DNA of 64,000 nt from Actinomadura syzygii (GTDB lineage Bacteria; Actinomycetota; Actinomycetes; Streptosporangiales; Streptosporangiaceae). Within the stretch, counting starts at the first letter, position 1. Every line of letters starts with the position of its first letter. The DNA lies in assembly GCF_008085905.1 (NCBI RefSeq), contig NZ_VSFF01000010.1, positions 186,001-250,000 on the forward strand, written 5' to 3'. Both the position numbers and the translations under genes were made by a program. This document shows, piece by piece, positions 34,095 to 43,768 of this stretch. The notes below the pieces were generated by a model. The model worked only from the letters and a program-made list of their open reading frames with translations. It had not been told where the DNA came from and searched no databases.

Positions 34095-35290
34095 TGCAGC
34101 CCATCGACGCCTTGGCGAAGGTCTGCGGTGATGTACGGCCGGGTGAGCCTGCGGAGGGCGTCCTCGGTGTGGAGCCCGCTCTTGTCGCCGCGCCGAAGGA
34201 TGCTTCCGAGGCAGCCGAAGTCATGCGCGTCGCTGCCGAGAAGGGGCTGGCGGTCGTCCCGCGTGGGGCCGAGACCCGCCTCGACTGGGGCACACCTCCA
34301 GAACGGTGCGATCTGCTGGTCGACACCCACCGGATGGACGGGCTGATCGAACACGCCGCGGGGGACCTCGTCGCGAAGGCGGAGGCGGGCCAGCCGATGG
34401 AGCGGCTCGGCGCACTTCTCGCGGAGCGCGGTCAGCGGCTCGCGCTCGACGTCCCCCTGCCGGGTTCCACCGTGGGCGGGACGATCGCGACGGGCGCGTC
34501 CGGTCCGCTGCGCACGCTCTACGGGACGCCGCGGAACCTGGTCATCGGGCTGACGATCGTCCGGGCGGACGGTCAGATCGCGCGTTCCGGCGGGAAGGTC
34601 GTGAAGAACGTCGCCGGATACGACCTCGGACGCCTCTTCTCCGGTTCGTTCGGAACACTCGGGCTCATCGTGGACGCCACGTTCCGCTTGCATCCGGTTC
34701 CGTCGGCTGCCGCGTTCGTGTCGTGTCAGGTGACTGGTCCTGAGGACGCTTTTGATGCCGTCCAGACCGTCCTGCATTCCGCGGTGGCGCCGAGTGCGCT
34801 CGAATACATCAGCCCTGGGACGGTCGCCGTTCTCCTGGAGGGCGTCCCAGAGGGCGTTGACGTACGCGCAAGGCAAATCGCCGAACTTCTAGGCGAGAAC
34901 GCCGAAATCACGGAATCGGCACCGGACGGCTGGGGACGCTACCCGGACGGCACAACCCTCATTGACGTCACCGCTCCACCGCCAGCGCTCCGTGACGTCC
35001 TCACTACGCTCGGGCCGGAAACCGCCGTAACCTGGAGTGGAAGCGGGCAAGGTCACGTCGGCGTCCCTACGGGCTCGACCCCGGAGAAGGTGGCGACCGT
35101 GCTGGGTGAGCTTAGGGGCGTGCTGAGCCGCCACCGCGGTGGTGCCGTCGTCCGATACGCGCCTGAGGAAGTGCGCGGCGAAATAGATGTGTGGGGCCCG
35201 GTTCCAGGGCTGGCGCTCATGCGGCGCGTGAAAGACCAGTTCGACCCGGACCACCGGTTGTCCCCCGGACGATTCGTGGGAGGGATTTGA
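34094..35290 (+). CDS. glcE: Glycolate oxidase subunit GlcE (FAD-binding)
   Basis: A 398-residue second FAD subunit. Motifs are VVPRGAETRLDWGTPPERCD, LDVPLPGSTVGGTIATGASG, GPLRTLYGTPRNLVIGLTIV and GKVVKNVAGYDLGRLFSGSF, all characteristic of GlcE. It lies between glcD and glcF with one-base overlaps on both sides, so the three are made as a complex from one transcript. Codon use is less strongly GC-biased than in glcD, especially after about 34700. Confidence 0.94.
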   Translation: MQPIDALAKVCGDVRPGEPAEGVLGVEPALVAAPKDASEAAEVMRVAAEKGLAVVPRGAETRLDWGTPPERCDLLVDTHRMDGLIEHAAGDLVAKAEAGQPMERLGALLAERGQRLALDVPLPGSTVGGTIATGASGPLRTLYGTPRNLVIGLTIVRADGQIARSGGKVVKNVAGYDLGRLFSGSFGTLGLIVDATFRLHPVPSAAAFVSCQVTGPEDAFDAVQTVLHSAVAPSALEYISPGTVAVLLEGVPEGVDVRARQIAELLGENAEITESAPDGWGRYPDGTTLIDVTAPPPALRDVLTTLGPETAVTWSGSGQGHVGVPTGSTPEKVATVLGELRGVLSRHRGGAVVRYAPEEVRGEIDVWGPVPGLALMRRVKDQFDPDHRLSPGRFVGGI

Positions 35291-36576
35291 TGAGCGCTCA
35301 GGACGACCTCCCGAAACTGCTCGGCGACTGCGTCCACTGCGGTTTCTGCCTGCCGACCTGTCCGACGTACACGCTGTGGGGCGAGGAGATGGACTCGCCC
35401 CGGGGCCGCATCCACCTGATGCAGCAGCACGTGGACGGAGAGCCGTTCAGCGACGCGATGGTGCAGCATTTCGACGCCTGCCTCGGCTGCATGGCGTGTG
35501 TGACGTCCTGCCCGTCCGGGGTGCAGTACGACCGGCTCATCGAGATGACCCGCGCGGACGTCGAACGCGAGCACCCCCGTTCGCTGAAAGAACGCGCAAT
35601 ACGGGAAATGGTCTTCCAACTGTTCCCGTACAAGCGGAGGCTCCGTGCACTGCGCGGCCCGCTGCGCGCGTACCAGAAATCAGGTCTGGAACGGCTCGTG
35701 CGACGCAGCGGCGTCCTGGAGCGCATTTCGCCGTCCATCGCCGCTATGGAACGGCTCGCTCCGCCCCTCGGAAGGACCCCGCGCCTGCCGGAACGGGTCG
35801 CGGCCCGGGGCGAACGCCGCGCGACGGTGGGGATGCTGTCCGGCTGCGTGCAGGGCGAGTTCTTCCCCGGCGTCAACGCCGCGACGGCCCGCGTCCTGGC
35901 CCTCGAAGGCTGCGACGTCGTCATCCCGAAGGGCCAGGGGTGCTGCGGGGCGCTGTCCCTGCACTCCGGCCGCGAGGACGAGGCCCGCGACTTCGCCCGC
36001 CGGACGATCGAGACGTTCGAGTCCGTCGACGTCGTCGTCGTGAACTCGGCGGGCTGCGGCTCGGCCATGAAGGACTACCGGGCCCTCCTCGCCGACGATC
36101 CGGCCTGGTCGCGGCGGGCGGACGCGCTGACGGCCAAGACCCGCGACTTCGCCGAGTTCCTCGCCGAACTGGGCCCCCGCGCGGAGCGGGCGCCTTTGCC
36201 GGTCACCGTCGCCTACCACGACGCCTGCCACCTCGCGCACGCGCAGGGCGTGCGGAGCCAGCCGCGCGCGCTGCTCGCCGCGATCCCGGAGCTGGACGTC
36301 CGGGAGATCGCCGATCCGGAGATCTGCTGCGGGTCCGCCGGGACCTACAACCTGTTCCAGCCGGAGGCCGCCGCGGAGCTCGGCGACCGCAAGGCGGTGA
36401 ACGTGGACGCCACCGGAGCCGAGCTGCTCGTCGCCGCCAACCCCGGCTGCTCCATGCAGATCGCCACCGCGCTGCGCCGCCGCGGCGCGCCCATCGCCGT
36501 CGCGCACACCGCCGAGATCCTGGACGCCTCGCTGCGCGGCCTTTCCCCCGACACCCTCCTCACGCGCGTTGCGTAA
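35290..36576 (+). CDS. glcF: Glycolate oxidase iron-sulfur subunit GlcF
   Basis: A 428-residue iron-sulfur protein with two 4Fe-4S motifs, CVHCGFCLPTCPTY and CLGCMACVTSCPSG, followed by two CCG domains (GQGCCGALSLHSGR and PEICCGSAGTYNLF). It passes electrons from GlcDE to the quinone pool at the membrane. It is the last gene of glcDEF and overlaps glcE by one base. No glycolate permease (glcA) or GlcC-type regulator is adjacent. Confidence 0.95.
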   Translation: MSAQDDLPKLLGDCVHCGFCLPTCPTYTLWGEEMDSPRGRIHLMQQHVDGEPFSDAMVQHFDACLGCMACVTSCPSGVQYDRLIEMTRADVEREHPRSLKERAIREMVFQLFPYKRRLRALRGPLRAYQKSGLERLVRRSGVLERISPSIAAMERLAPPLGRTPRLPERVAARGERRATVGMLSGCVQGEFFPGVNAATARVLALEGCDVVIPKGQGCCGALSLHSGREDEARDFARRTIETFESVDVVVVNSAGCGSAMKDYRALLADDPAWSRRADALTAKTRDFAEFLAELGPRAERAPLPVTVAYHDACHLAHAQGVRSQPRALLAAIPELDVREIADPEICCGSAGTYNLFQPEAAAELGDRKAVNVDATGAELLVAANPGCSMQIATALRRRGAPIAVAHTAEILDASLRGLSPDTLLTRVA

Positions 36577-36687
36577 CCCCCTGACCTGCGGGACGACCGA
36601 TTCACGCGGTCGGGTATCGTGTCCACCTCCTTGAGATGGGACGCGCTTACCGTGCCTGGAGCGGGCCAGAGGGAGCACGCAGAGACC

Positions 36688-37407
36688 ATGTCCAACAGCC
36701 ATCAGCCCCGTCGGTCGCACCGCCGGAGGAAGAAGAGCAACGCCGGGCGGATCGGCATCGCCGGGGCGCTCACGGGCGCCGTCGGGATCGCCGCCGTCGC
36801 CGCCGGGATCGCGGTCCTGCGGCCCGGAGGCGACTCCGCCGCCGACCCGGCCCGTCCGGCCTCCGCCGGGCAGGCCGGCACCGGCGGTCACGGCCCCTCG
36901 GCGGCCGCGCCGAAGACCGGCGCGCCGGTCGACTTCATGACGCCGGAGGGCTACGGGTACAGCCTCGCCGCCGTCAAGGCCGGGACCGACAAGCAGCCCC
37001 TGGGCGCCACGAAGGCTCCCCCGTCCGGGACGACGTACGCCTACGCCGACTACGTCCTGACCAACAGCCAGCGGCGGCCCGTCCTGCTCGACTACCCCGC
37101 CGACCTGTTCCTGCCCAAGGCGCAGGTGCCGGAGGACGCGCGGGAGCGGTGCATGCCGCAGCCCGGCATCCCGGACGACATGTGCACGCTCCCCAACCAC
37201 AGCGAGATCACCGCCAGGATCGACGGGGCCAAGCCGCCCGCCGACGAGAACGGCAGCACGATGATCCCGGCGGGCGCGTCGTACGTGGTGCGGATCGCCA
37301 CCGACCTCCCGGTAGACGCGGGCCTGTCGGCCGACGACCTGCGGCTCTACGTGTGGAACGCCCGGTTCACGAGCGACCGCAAGGGCATCCGGCTCACGTT
37401 CCCCTAG
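36688..37407 (+). CDS. Hypothetical membrane-anchored extracytoplasmic protein
   Basis: A 239-residue protein. A basic N-terminus (MSNSHQPRRSHRRRKKSNAG) precedes one membrane segment at about residues 23-46 (IGIAGALTGAVGIAAVAAGI), an Ala/Pro/Gly linker, and an outer domain of about 150 residues (VDFMTPEGYGYSLAAVKAGT; VLTNSQRRPVLLDYPADLFL). A cysteine pair (RCMPQPGIPDDMC) probably forms a disulfide outside. An upstream in-frame GTG at 36652 is possible. I do not recognise a family. Its stop lies 14 bases inside the convergent substrate-binding protein gene. Confidence 0.7.
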   Translation: MSNSHQPRRSHRRRKKSNAGRIGIAGALTGAVGIAAVAAGIAVLRPGGDSAADPARPASAGQAGTGGHGPSAAAPKTGAPVDFMTPEGYGYSLAAVKAGTDKQPLGATKAPPSGTTYAYADYVLTNSQRRPVLLDYPADLFLPKAQVPEDARERCMPQPGIPDDMCTLPNHSEITARIDGAKPPADENGSTMIPAGASYVVRIATDLPVDAGLSADDLRLYVWNARFTSDRKGIRLTFP

Positions 37408-39055
37408 TGGTGAAACCGATGTCTTGGTAAGCGGGCTGGAAAAAGCCGCAAGCCCCCAGGTTCGCGAGATCCGCCCGGACGGCGACGAGTTGGGGACGCT
37501 GATACAGCGGCAACACCGACGCCTGGCTCCAGATAAGCCGGTCGGTCTCGTTCACGAGAACGCGCACCTTCGTGGAGTCGACCTCCGCGACGGCACGGTC
37601 GAGGGCCCTGTCGATGGCATCGGTGCCGGTGCGGGAGTAGTTCTGCTGGACGCCTTGACCGCGCGGCCGTGCGAAGACCGATTTCATCGGCGAGACGGGG
37701 AAAGCCGAACCCAGCCAGGAGAACGGGACGATGTCGAAGTTCCCGGGTGCGACGTAGCGGTCGAAGGCGTCGTCTGCCGGAACGGGTTCGATGTCCACCC
37801 TGATTCCGATTCGTTCGAGCAGCGCGCGGGTCAGCTCCGCTTCGCGTTCGCTGATCGGGACTCCGGACGAGAAGACGAAACGGAGCGCGAGCATCCGTCC
37901 GGCCCTGGCGCGGTACTTCCCGTGGGGTCTCCAGCCCGCGTCGTCCAGGAGACGTCGGGCGCGGGCCGGGTCGTACGTGCCGTACTCCGCTGAATTGTCG
38001 CGGTAACCGTTCTGGGTGTTGACGTAGAAATGGTTTCCGAGCGTCTGCACGGGGACGCCGAGCCCGGACAGGTCGGCTCTCGCGATGACCCGCCGGTCGA
38101 TGCCGAGCATGACCGCGCGCCGCACGCGGACGTCGGACAGGACGGGCCCGGCGGCGTTCAACGTGAACTGTCGCCAGTCCGGCCCTCCCGCTCGGCGGAC
38201 ATTCGCCTTGCGCGTGTTCTCAGCGCGTTCCAGGGCGTCGGCGTCGAGACCGACGTCCATCAGGTCGATCTCGTGGTTGGCGAACGCGCCGGGCATCGCG
38301 GCGGTGTCCATCGTTCTGTAGACGATGCGGTCGAGTTTGGCGGGTGCGCCCCACCAGGCGGGGTCGCGGACGACGGTGACGGTTTTGGCCGTCTGGTCGA
38401 TCGCGTTGATTTTGAAAGGGCCTGCGGTGGCGGGGAGACGGTTCGTCCAGGCGGCGTTGAACGCGCGGGGCGTGCCGTAGGCCGTGGACGGGTAGAGCGG
38501 GCTGAACAGGCTGCGCCAGTCGGCGTACGTGCTGTCGAAGGTCACCTTGACGACATTTTCGGCATCACCTCGGGCGACTGACTCGATCTGGCGGTAGCCG
38601 GTGGTCGTGGAGACCTCGTAACGCGGGTCGCGTCCGGATAACGCGCGGGCTTGAGCCGCGAAATCGTCGTAGCCGATGGGGCGGCCGTCCGACCATCTGG
38701 CGCGCGGGTTGAGGCGGTAGGTGACGGTCTGCCCGTCGGCGGTCCGCGCCAGCGTCGCCGACCTGAGGTACTCGGGGACGGCATGCGGCATGCCCTTCTC
38801 GTCCGCGCGCATCAGAAAGGGCAACACGCCTTGGACGACATGGTTCACGACGCCCTTCGTGCCGTTGACGTGATGGAAATTCCATTGGGACGGGAACTCC
38901 GGCAGCGGCCAGCGCAGCGTGCCTCCATTCGCAAGGCGGGCTCGCGGCACGGGGTTCACGTCGGAGGCGGGGAGGCTTGTGGGCGCGGTCGAGGTATTGC
39001 CTGCACTGCAACCCGTCCCGGCCAGGAGCAGAATCGCGCCGAGAGTGCGTTTCAT
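37394..39055 (-). CDS. ABC transporter substrate-binding lipoprotein, family 5 (peptide/nickel type)
   Basis: A 553-residue SBP_bac_5 protein from ATG 39055 with a lipoprotein-like signal (MKRTLGAILLLAGTGCSAG); the lipobox residues before Cys (G-T-G) are not ideal. Family features include TLRWPLPEFPSQWNFHHVNG, RWSDGRPIGYDDFAAQARAL, VRRAVMLGIDRRVIARADLS and LALRFVFSSGVPISEREAEL. It captures oligopeptides or similar solutes for the transporter encoded upstream. The start overlaps the ATPase stop by four bases (ATGA). It is unusual in being the last gene of the operon. The substrate is unknown. Confidence 0.92.
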   Translation of the reverse strand: MKRTLGAILLLAGTGCSAGNTSTAPTSLPASDVNPVPRARLANGGTLRWPLPEFPSQWNFHHVNGTKGVVNHVVQGVLPFLMRADEKGMPHAVPEYLRSATLARTADGQTVTYRLNPRARWSDGRPIGYDDFAAQARALSGRDPRYEVSTTTGYRQIESVARGDAENVVKVTFDSTYADWRSLFSPLYPSTAYGTPRAFNAAWTNRLPATAGPFKINAIDQTAKTVTVVRDPAWWGAPAKLDRIVYRTMDTAAMPGAFANHEIDLMDVGLDADALERAENTRKANVRRAGGPDWRQFTLNAAGPVLSDVRVRRAVMLGIDRRVIARADLSGLGVPVQTLGNHFYVNTQNGYRDNSAEYGTYDPARARRLLDDAGWRPHGKYRARAGRMLALRFVFSSGVPISEREAELTRALLERIGIRVDIEPVPADDAFDRYVAPGNFDIVPFSWLGSAFPVSPMKSVFARPRGQGVQQNYSRTGTDAIDRALDRAVAEVDSTKVRVLVNETDRLIWSQASVLPLYQRPQLVAVRADLANLGACGFFQPAYQDIGFTTRGT

Positions 39056-40827
39056 CGCCCGGTCCCTACGCCGACGAGAGGGTGATGGCAGGCGACCATT
39101 CGGTCGGTGCCCGGCAGCATGGCGGGGTCGTGTTCTTCGCACAGGCTTCTTTCGGTGGCGGTGAGCATCGCATAACGCGGACAGCGGGAACGGAAACGGC
39201 ATCCGGCGGGAGACTCCATCAGATCGGGCGGTTCTCCTCGCAGGACGACGCGGTCACGACGCCTTGCGAGAACGGGATCGGGAATCGGGACGGCATCGAG
39301 AAGCGCCCGTGTGTAGGGGTGGGCTGGGCTGCCGTACACGTCGTCCACTGGGCCGATTTCGACGATGCGTCCCAAGTGCATGACCGCGACCCGGTGAGCG
39401 AGGCGGTGGACGGTCGCCAGGTCGTGCGCGACGAACAGGCATGCCATGTCGAGTCGTTCTTCGACAAGGTTCATGACATCGGCGCGGGATGACGCATCGA
39501 GGGCGGCAATGGGTTCGTCCAGGAGCAGGAGGCGTGGCTCCAGAGCGAGCGCCCTGGCGATGCCGACGCGCTGTCTCTCTCCGCCCGAAAGGCTGTGCGG
39601 ATAACGGCGCTCGTGGCCGGGCTCCAACCCCACCGATTCCAGCAATTCGCTGACGCGCTCCCGCGCCCGCGCCACCGGAGTTCCATGCGTGATCAGCGGC
39701 TCAGCGAGGATATCGGCGACGCGCATGCGCGGGTTCAGAGAGGAACGCGAATCCTGGAACACGATCTGCACTGCTTGCCGCAGCGCCCTTCGCCGAGCAG
39801 CGTTCAGGCGCGCGGTGTCTTCGCCGAGAACGGAGATCCGCCCCTTCTCCGGGCGCGACAAACGCATGATCTCCATCAGCGCCGTGGTCTTACCGCACCC
39901 CGACTCCCCCACCAGCGCGAGCGTCTCGCCTTCCCGGACGTCGAATGCGATGCCGTCCACGGCGCGCACCGTTCCGCCACGGCGCCGAGTTCGGTAATGC
40001 TTGACGAGGCCGTCCACTTCCAGCACGACAGAGCCATCGCGGGATTCCCGCACTGACGGCTCATCCAGACGCGGGATCGACCGCAGCAACTCGACCGTGT
40101 CCGGGGCGGTCGGGGCGCGGTAGATCTGTTCCACCGGGCCCGACTCCACCATCCGTCCGGCGCGCATGACCATGACGCGATCGGCGAGCCCGGCGACCAC
40201 GCCCAGGTCGTGGCTGATCAGGACGATCGCGGCTCCCGACGCCTCCTTTACAGCCCGCAGCACGTCCATGACCTGCCCTTGGACGGTCACGTCCAGGGAC
40301 GCGGTCGGCTCGTCCGCGATGAGGACGGAAGGCTCGTTGGCGATCGCCATCGCGATCAGCACGCGCTGCCGCATTCCGCCCGAAAGCTCATGCGGATAGG
40401 CGCCCGCCCTCCGCGAGGCGACGCCGACGAGCCCGAGCAGTTCGGCGGCTCGCGCACGCGCCGCCGCCCGGCCGACCCGCGAATGGACGCGGACGGCCTC
40501 CGCGATCTGATCCCCCACCGTGCGGACGGGAGTGAGCGCCGACATCGCGTCCTGGAACACCATCGACATTTCCCTGCCGCGTATCCGGGAGAGCTGAGCG
40601 TCCGATCGTCCGAGAAGCTCTCGCGCGCCCAGCCGCACAGATCCGTCCACGCGCGCCTTTTCTGGTAGCAGCCCCATCAGAGCGAGCGCCAGCGTGCTTT
40701 TTCCAGAGCCCGACTCACCTACGATTCCGAGCACTTCGTTCGCCTCGACCGAGAGGTCCACGCCCCGCAGAGCGGCAACGTCCCTCGCATACCGGACCGT
40801 CAAATCCGTCGCCCGTAACACCGTCAC
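39052..40827 (-). CDS. Fused double ATPase of the family-5 ABC importer (DppD-DppF type)
   Basis: A 591-residue protein with two complete ABC domains. The first has Walker A GESGSGKSTLALAL, signature LSGGMRQRVLIAMA and Walker B VLIADEPTASLD. The second has GESGCGKTTALMEI, LSGGERQRVGIARALA and LLLLDEPIAALDAS. The C-terminus carries the oligopeptide-family extension with cysteines (SPAGCRFRSRCPRYAMLTAT). One chain therefore replaces the usual two ATPases. The GTG start at 40827 overlaps the permease stop (GTGA). Confidence 0.95.
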   Translation of the reverse strand: MTVLRATDLTVRYARDVAALRGVDLSVEANEVLGIVGESGSGKSTLALALMGLLPEKARVDGSVRLGARELLGRSDAQLSRIRGREMSMVFQDAMSALTPVRTVGDQIAEAVRVHSRVGRAAARARAAELLGLVGVASRRAGAYPHELSGGMRQRVLIAMAIANEPSVLIADEPTASLDVTVQGQVMDVLRAVKEASGAAIVLISHDLGVVAGLADRVMVMRAGRMVESGPVEQIYRAPTAPDTVELLRSIPRLDEPSVRESRDGSVVLEVDGLVKHYRTRRRGGTVRAVDGIAFDVREGETLALVGESGCGKTTALMEIMRLSRPEKGRISVLGEDTARLNAARRRALRQAVQIVFQDSRSSLNPRMRVADILAEPLITHGTPVARARERVSELLESVGLEPGHERRYPHSLSGGERQRVGIARALALEPRLLLLDEPIAALDASSRADVMNLVEERLDMACLFVAHDLATVHRLAHRVAVMHLGRIVEIGPVDDVYGSPAHPYTRALLDAVPIPDPVLARRRDRVVLRGEPPDLMESPAGCRFRSRCPRYAMLTATERSLCEEHDPAMLPGTDRMVACHHPLVGVGTGR

Positions 40828-41612
40828 CGCGACTCCGGATCGAAGACGTCGCGCAATCCGTCTCCCACCAGATTCACAGCCAGGACGATGACGACGAGCA
40901 GGACGGCGGCGAATCCGAACGGCCAGGGAAAGGCACCGCCAACTCCGCCGCCGTCCGCGATCAGGACGCCCAGCGAAACGTCCGGCGGACGAACTCCCAG
41001 CCCCAAATACGAAAGGCCGCTCTCCGCGACGATCGCGATGCCGACGTTCAGGCTCGCGTCCACGGCCAGCAGCGACGCGAGCTGCGGCAACACATGCCGG
41101 ACGAGCGCACGCGGCGCCCGCACACCAACAAACCGCGCGGCGAGCACATACTCACGCCCGCGCAGCGAAAGCGTCTCGGCACGCACCGCCCGAGCAGTGA
41201 CCATCCACATGAACGCGGCCAGCGATGGCGCGAGAGCCGCCATTCCGCCACCCGGCCGCACAACGGCGACGACGAGCAGCGGCGGCAGGATCAGCAGCAC
41301 ATCGGTCCCCCACATCAGTCCGCGATCGAGCGCGCCGCCCGCGTATCCGGCGAAGGCCCCGACGACGGCGGCGAGCCCGGTCGAGATCGCGGCGGCGGCG
41401 AAGCCGACGACCAGCGATGTCCGCGCACCGCGCAGGGTGAGGGCGAACACATCTCGCCCACTCCGCGTCGTGCCGAGCCAATGTGCAGCGGACGGCCCCT
41501 CACGAAAGGCGGAGAAATCGATCTCGTCCCAGCCCCAAGGCGAAACGAACGGCCCGGCGACCACGAGCGCAACCAGTACAACCAGCAGAACCGCTCCGGC
41601 GACCGCCCGCAT
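40824..41612 (-). CDS. ABC importer permease, DppC/OppC type
   Basis: A 262-residue permease with about six membrane segments, the substrate-lock-like HWLGTTRSGRDVFALTLRGA near residue 45, and the EAA loop at about residues 150-180 (REYVLAARFVGVRAPRALVR). The conserved end SGLSYLGLGVRPPDVSLGVL is typical of DppC. It begins at ATG 41612, directly after the DppB-type stop, and pairs with that protein to form the channel. Confidence 0.94.
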   Translation of the reverse strand: MRAVAGAVLLVVLVALVVAGPFVSPWGWDEIDFSAFREGPSAAHWLGTTRSGRDVFALTLRGARTSLVVGFAAAAISTGLAAVVGAFAGYAGGALDRGLMWGTDVLLILPPLLVVAVVRPGGGMAALAPSLAAFMWMVTARAVRAETLSLRGREYVLAARFVGVRAPRALVRHVLPQLASLLAVDASLNVGIAIVAESGLSYLGLGVRPPDVSLGVLIADGGGVGGAFPWPFGFAAVLLVVIVLAVNLVGDGLRDVFDPESR

Positions 41613-42584
41613 TCACACCGCCGCCCGGACGCGCGGGTCGAGAACGCCGTGCAGCACATCCGAGACGAGCCCGGCCGACGAAACCCCGCACGCCGCGAGG
41701 CATCCGATCGCCGCGACGACGTTGACGTCCCCGCGGCCGATCGAGTCGACGAGCCATTCGCCGATCCCGTGCCAGCCGAAGACCTTCTCGGTGAAGACGC
41801 CGCCGAGGAGCAGCAGTCCGGATGCGTAGGCGAAATAGGCCGCCATCGGCGCCACGGCGGTGCGCAGACCATGCCTCAGCAGAGCACTCCGCCGCCGCAG
41901 CCCTTTGGCCCGCGCCGTCCGGACGAAATCCGCGTGCAGAACGTCCAGCATCAGAGCCCGCTGATACCGGCTGTACAAGGCGAACTGCGTCAGCCCAATG
42001 GTGATCGTCGGCAACACCGAATGCTGAACCCGGTCGAAGAACCCGGACTCCCCCGGCGTCGTCTCACCGACCCACTGAAACACCCGCACGCCCATGGCGT
42101 CATTCGCCGCGCCCGCCGCGATCTGCAACAACACCGCGAGAACGAACACCGGAACGGCCACCAGCAGATAAGACCCAGAACTGATGAGCCGATCAGCCGC
42201 CCGCCCACGTCGCATCGCCGCATAGGCACCCACGAGAACGCCGAGCACGCTCCCCAGCACGGCCCCGACGGTCAGCAGCCGCAGGCTCACCCCGAGCCGC
42301 CGCCACAGTTCGCCGCCGACCGGCCGACCGTCCGACGTCCGGCCGAAGTCGCCGTGCAGGATGCCCGCCGCCCACCTCCCATACCGGTCAACCAACGGCG
42401 TCCGGTCGTTGAGGTTGAGGGCGGTGAGCCGGGCGTCGACGACCGCGTCCGGCGGACGCGGGACGCGGCCTTCGTACCCGGCGCGCGGGTCGAGGGCCGC
42501 GGCGGCGAGCAGGTAGCCGAGGCTCACGGCCAGCGCGCCGAGCGCCAGCCGGTTCGCCAGCCGGCGCAGCAGGAACGCCGCCAT
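41613..42584 (-). CDS. ABC importer permease, DppB/OppB type
   Basis: A 323-residue permease with about six membrane segments. The first encoded part, MAAFLLRRLANRLALGALAV, and the EAA loop LHADFVRTARAKGLRRRSAL, then GGVFTEKVFGWHGIGEWLVD, are typical of DppB. ATG 42584 follows GAGGGAGAC, a good ribosome site, so the ten extra residues of the longer frame are rejected. It is the first gene of the operon permease-permease-ATPase-binding protein. Confidence 0.94.
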   Translation of the reverse strand: MAAFLLRRLANRLALGALAVSLGYLLAAAALDPRAGYEGRVPRPPDAVVDARLTALNLNDRTPLVDRYGRWAAGILHGDFGRTSDGRPVGGELWRRLGVSLRLLTVGAVLGSVLGVLVGAYAAMRRGRAADRLISSGSYLLVAVPVFVLAVLLQIAAGAANDAMGVRVFQWVGETTPGESGFFDRVQHSVLPTITIGLTQFALYSRYQRALMLDVLHADFVRTARAKGLRRRSALLRHGLRTAVAPMAAYFAYASGLLLLGGVFTEKVFGWHGIGEWLVDSIGRGDVNVVAAIGCLAACGVSSAGLVSDVLHGVLDPRVRAAV

Positions 42585-42676
42585 GTCTCCCTCTCGGACG
42601 TCCGGCAGAATCACAGAATGCTACTGATTGATCACATTCCGCGCGGGGGAAACGTCCGGAGTAGCGGGAGAAAGCG

Positions 42677-43663
42677 TCAGACGAGCGCGGGCTCCCGGTC
42701 GCGCGCGGTCTCGTCCCGGACGCGCCCGCGCAGCCCGCCGACCGTGAGCAGCACGAGCCCCCCGACCGCCCACGCGGCCAGGACGACGAGCGGCCGTCCC
42801 GCACCGGCGCCGTCGAAGAACGCCACCGACCGCAGCAGCGTCACCGCCGCCCCGGGCGGCAGGAACTGGCCGATCTCGCCCCATGGCCGCGGCAGCAGCT
42901 CGGGCGCCGACGTGGCGCCGGACAGCGGGTTGCCGAGCAGCAGGAACATCAGCCCGCCGAGGCCGATCCCGGCGCGTCCGACGACCGCGGCGAGACCGGC
43001 GACGGCGCCGGTCACGGCCAGGATCGCCAGCGCCATCGCCCCGGCCAGCTCGACGTACGGGCCGGGCAGGAGCGACAGCCAGCCCTGCGCGACGCCCGCC
43101 GCGCCGAACCCGCCTAGTACGGCGAACGCCACCGCGCCCGGCGCGCGCCACCCCGCCGCCGGGACCGCGAAGGTGAGCAGGACCGCGGCGGCGAGCCCGG
43201 ACATGATCAGCGGCAGCGCGAGCGCGCCGAGCCCGGCCCCGCGCGGATCGTCCGGGTCGGCGGCGACCACGTCCTGGACGGCCGGCGACGCCGCGTCCGC
43301 CGCCCCGCCGCCGAGCCCGCGCGCCAGCGCGTCGAGCTGCTGCGCGACGACCGGCGAGGCGGCCGACGCGGTGAGCACCTTCGGGCCGGACGGCGTCGTG
43401 ACGATCGCGCCGTAGGCGTCGCGGCCGGTGAGCGCGGCCCGGGCGGCGGCCTCGTCCCGGACGGCGGCGACGTCGAACGCGCCGGGACGTTCCCGCTCCA
43501 GCCGCTGCGCGACGGCGGCGGACCCGGGCCCGGTCACGACGATGGGCACGTCGCGCGGCGCCGTCCGCGCCGCGGGCCAGCAGAAGGCGGTGATCATGAG
43601 GAGTTGCAGCAGCGCGGCGCCGACGGCCACGCCGAGGGTGCGCCGGGCGAGGGAGGACCGCAT
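42677..43663 (-). CDS. YhgE/Pip-like ABC-2 type membrane protein
   Basis: A 328-residue protein: one N-terminal membrane segment, an outer domain of about 120 residues (VPIVVTGPGSAAVAQRLERE; LTASAASPVVAQQLDALARG), then about five membrane helices (for example LPLIMSGLAAAVLLTFAVPA and GRPLVVLAAWAVGGLVLLTV). The plan fits the DUF3533/YhgE-type permeases, often encoded beside TetR repressors and tied to drug or lipid export. ATG 43663 has AGGAG 5 nt before it; GTG 43666 is too close. It is divergent from the TetR gene across 105 bp and probably its target. Confidence 0.8.
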   Translation of the reverse strand: MRSSLARRTLGVAVGAALLQLLMITAFCWPAARTAPRDVPIVVTGPGSAAVAQRLERERPGAFDVAAVRDEAAARAALTGRDAYGAIVTTPSGPKVLTASAASPVVAQQLDALARGLGGGAADAASPAVQDVVAADPDDPRGAGLGALALPLIMSGLAAAVLLTFAVPAAGWRAPGAVAFAVLGGFGAAGVAQGWLSLLPGPYVELAGAMALAILAVTGAVAGLAAVVGRAGIGLGGLMFLLLGNPLSGATSAPELLPRPWGEIGQFLPPGAAVTLLRSVAFFDGAGAGRPLVVLAAWAVGGLVLLTVGGLRGRVRDETARDREPALV

Positions 43664-43732
43664 CACGGCTCCTAAATAAATCGGATGTCCGTTCTCTTTA
43701 ATCGCCGCCAGCGTGGCACCGGCCCTTCCGGC

Positions 43733-43762
43733 TTGTCAAGAAACGAACGTTCGTTTTATATT
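43733..43762 (+). promoter_or_regulatory. TetR gene promoter with embedded 16-bp palindromic operator
   Basis: TTGTCA (43733-43738), an 18-bp spacer and TATATT (43757-43762). The spacer contains the perfect palindrome AAACGAACGTTCGTTT (43741-43756), so a bound dimer would block polymerase. Only six bases separate the -10 box from the TetR ATG, which suggests a leaderless transcript starting at or next to the ATG. Confidence 0.8.
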
Positions 43763-43768
43763 GTCCGG

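Noticed and set aside
36577..37407. Fourth glc gene (GlcG-like) after glcF
   Set aside because: The protein there has a membrane anchor and disulfide-type outer domain with no GlcG character.
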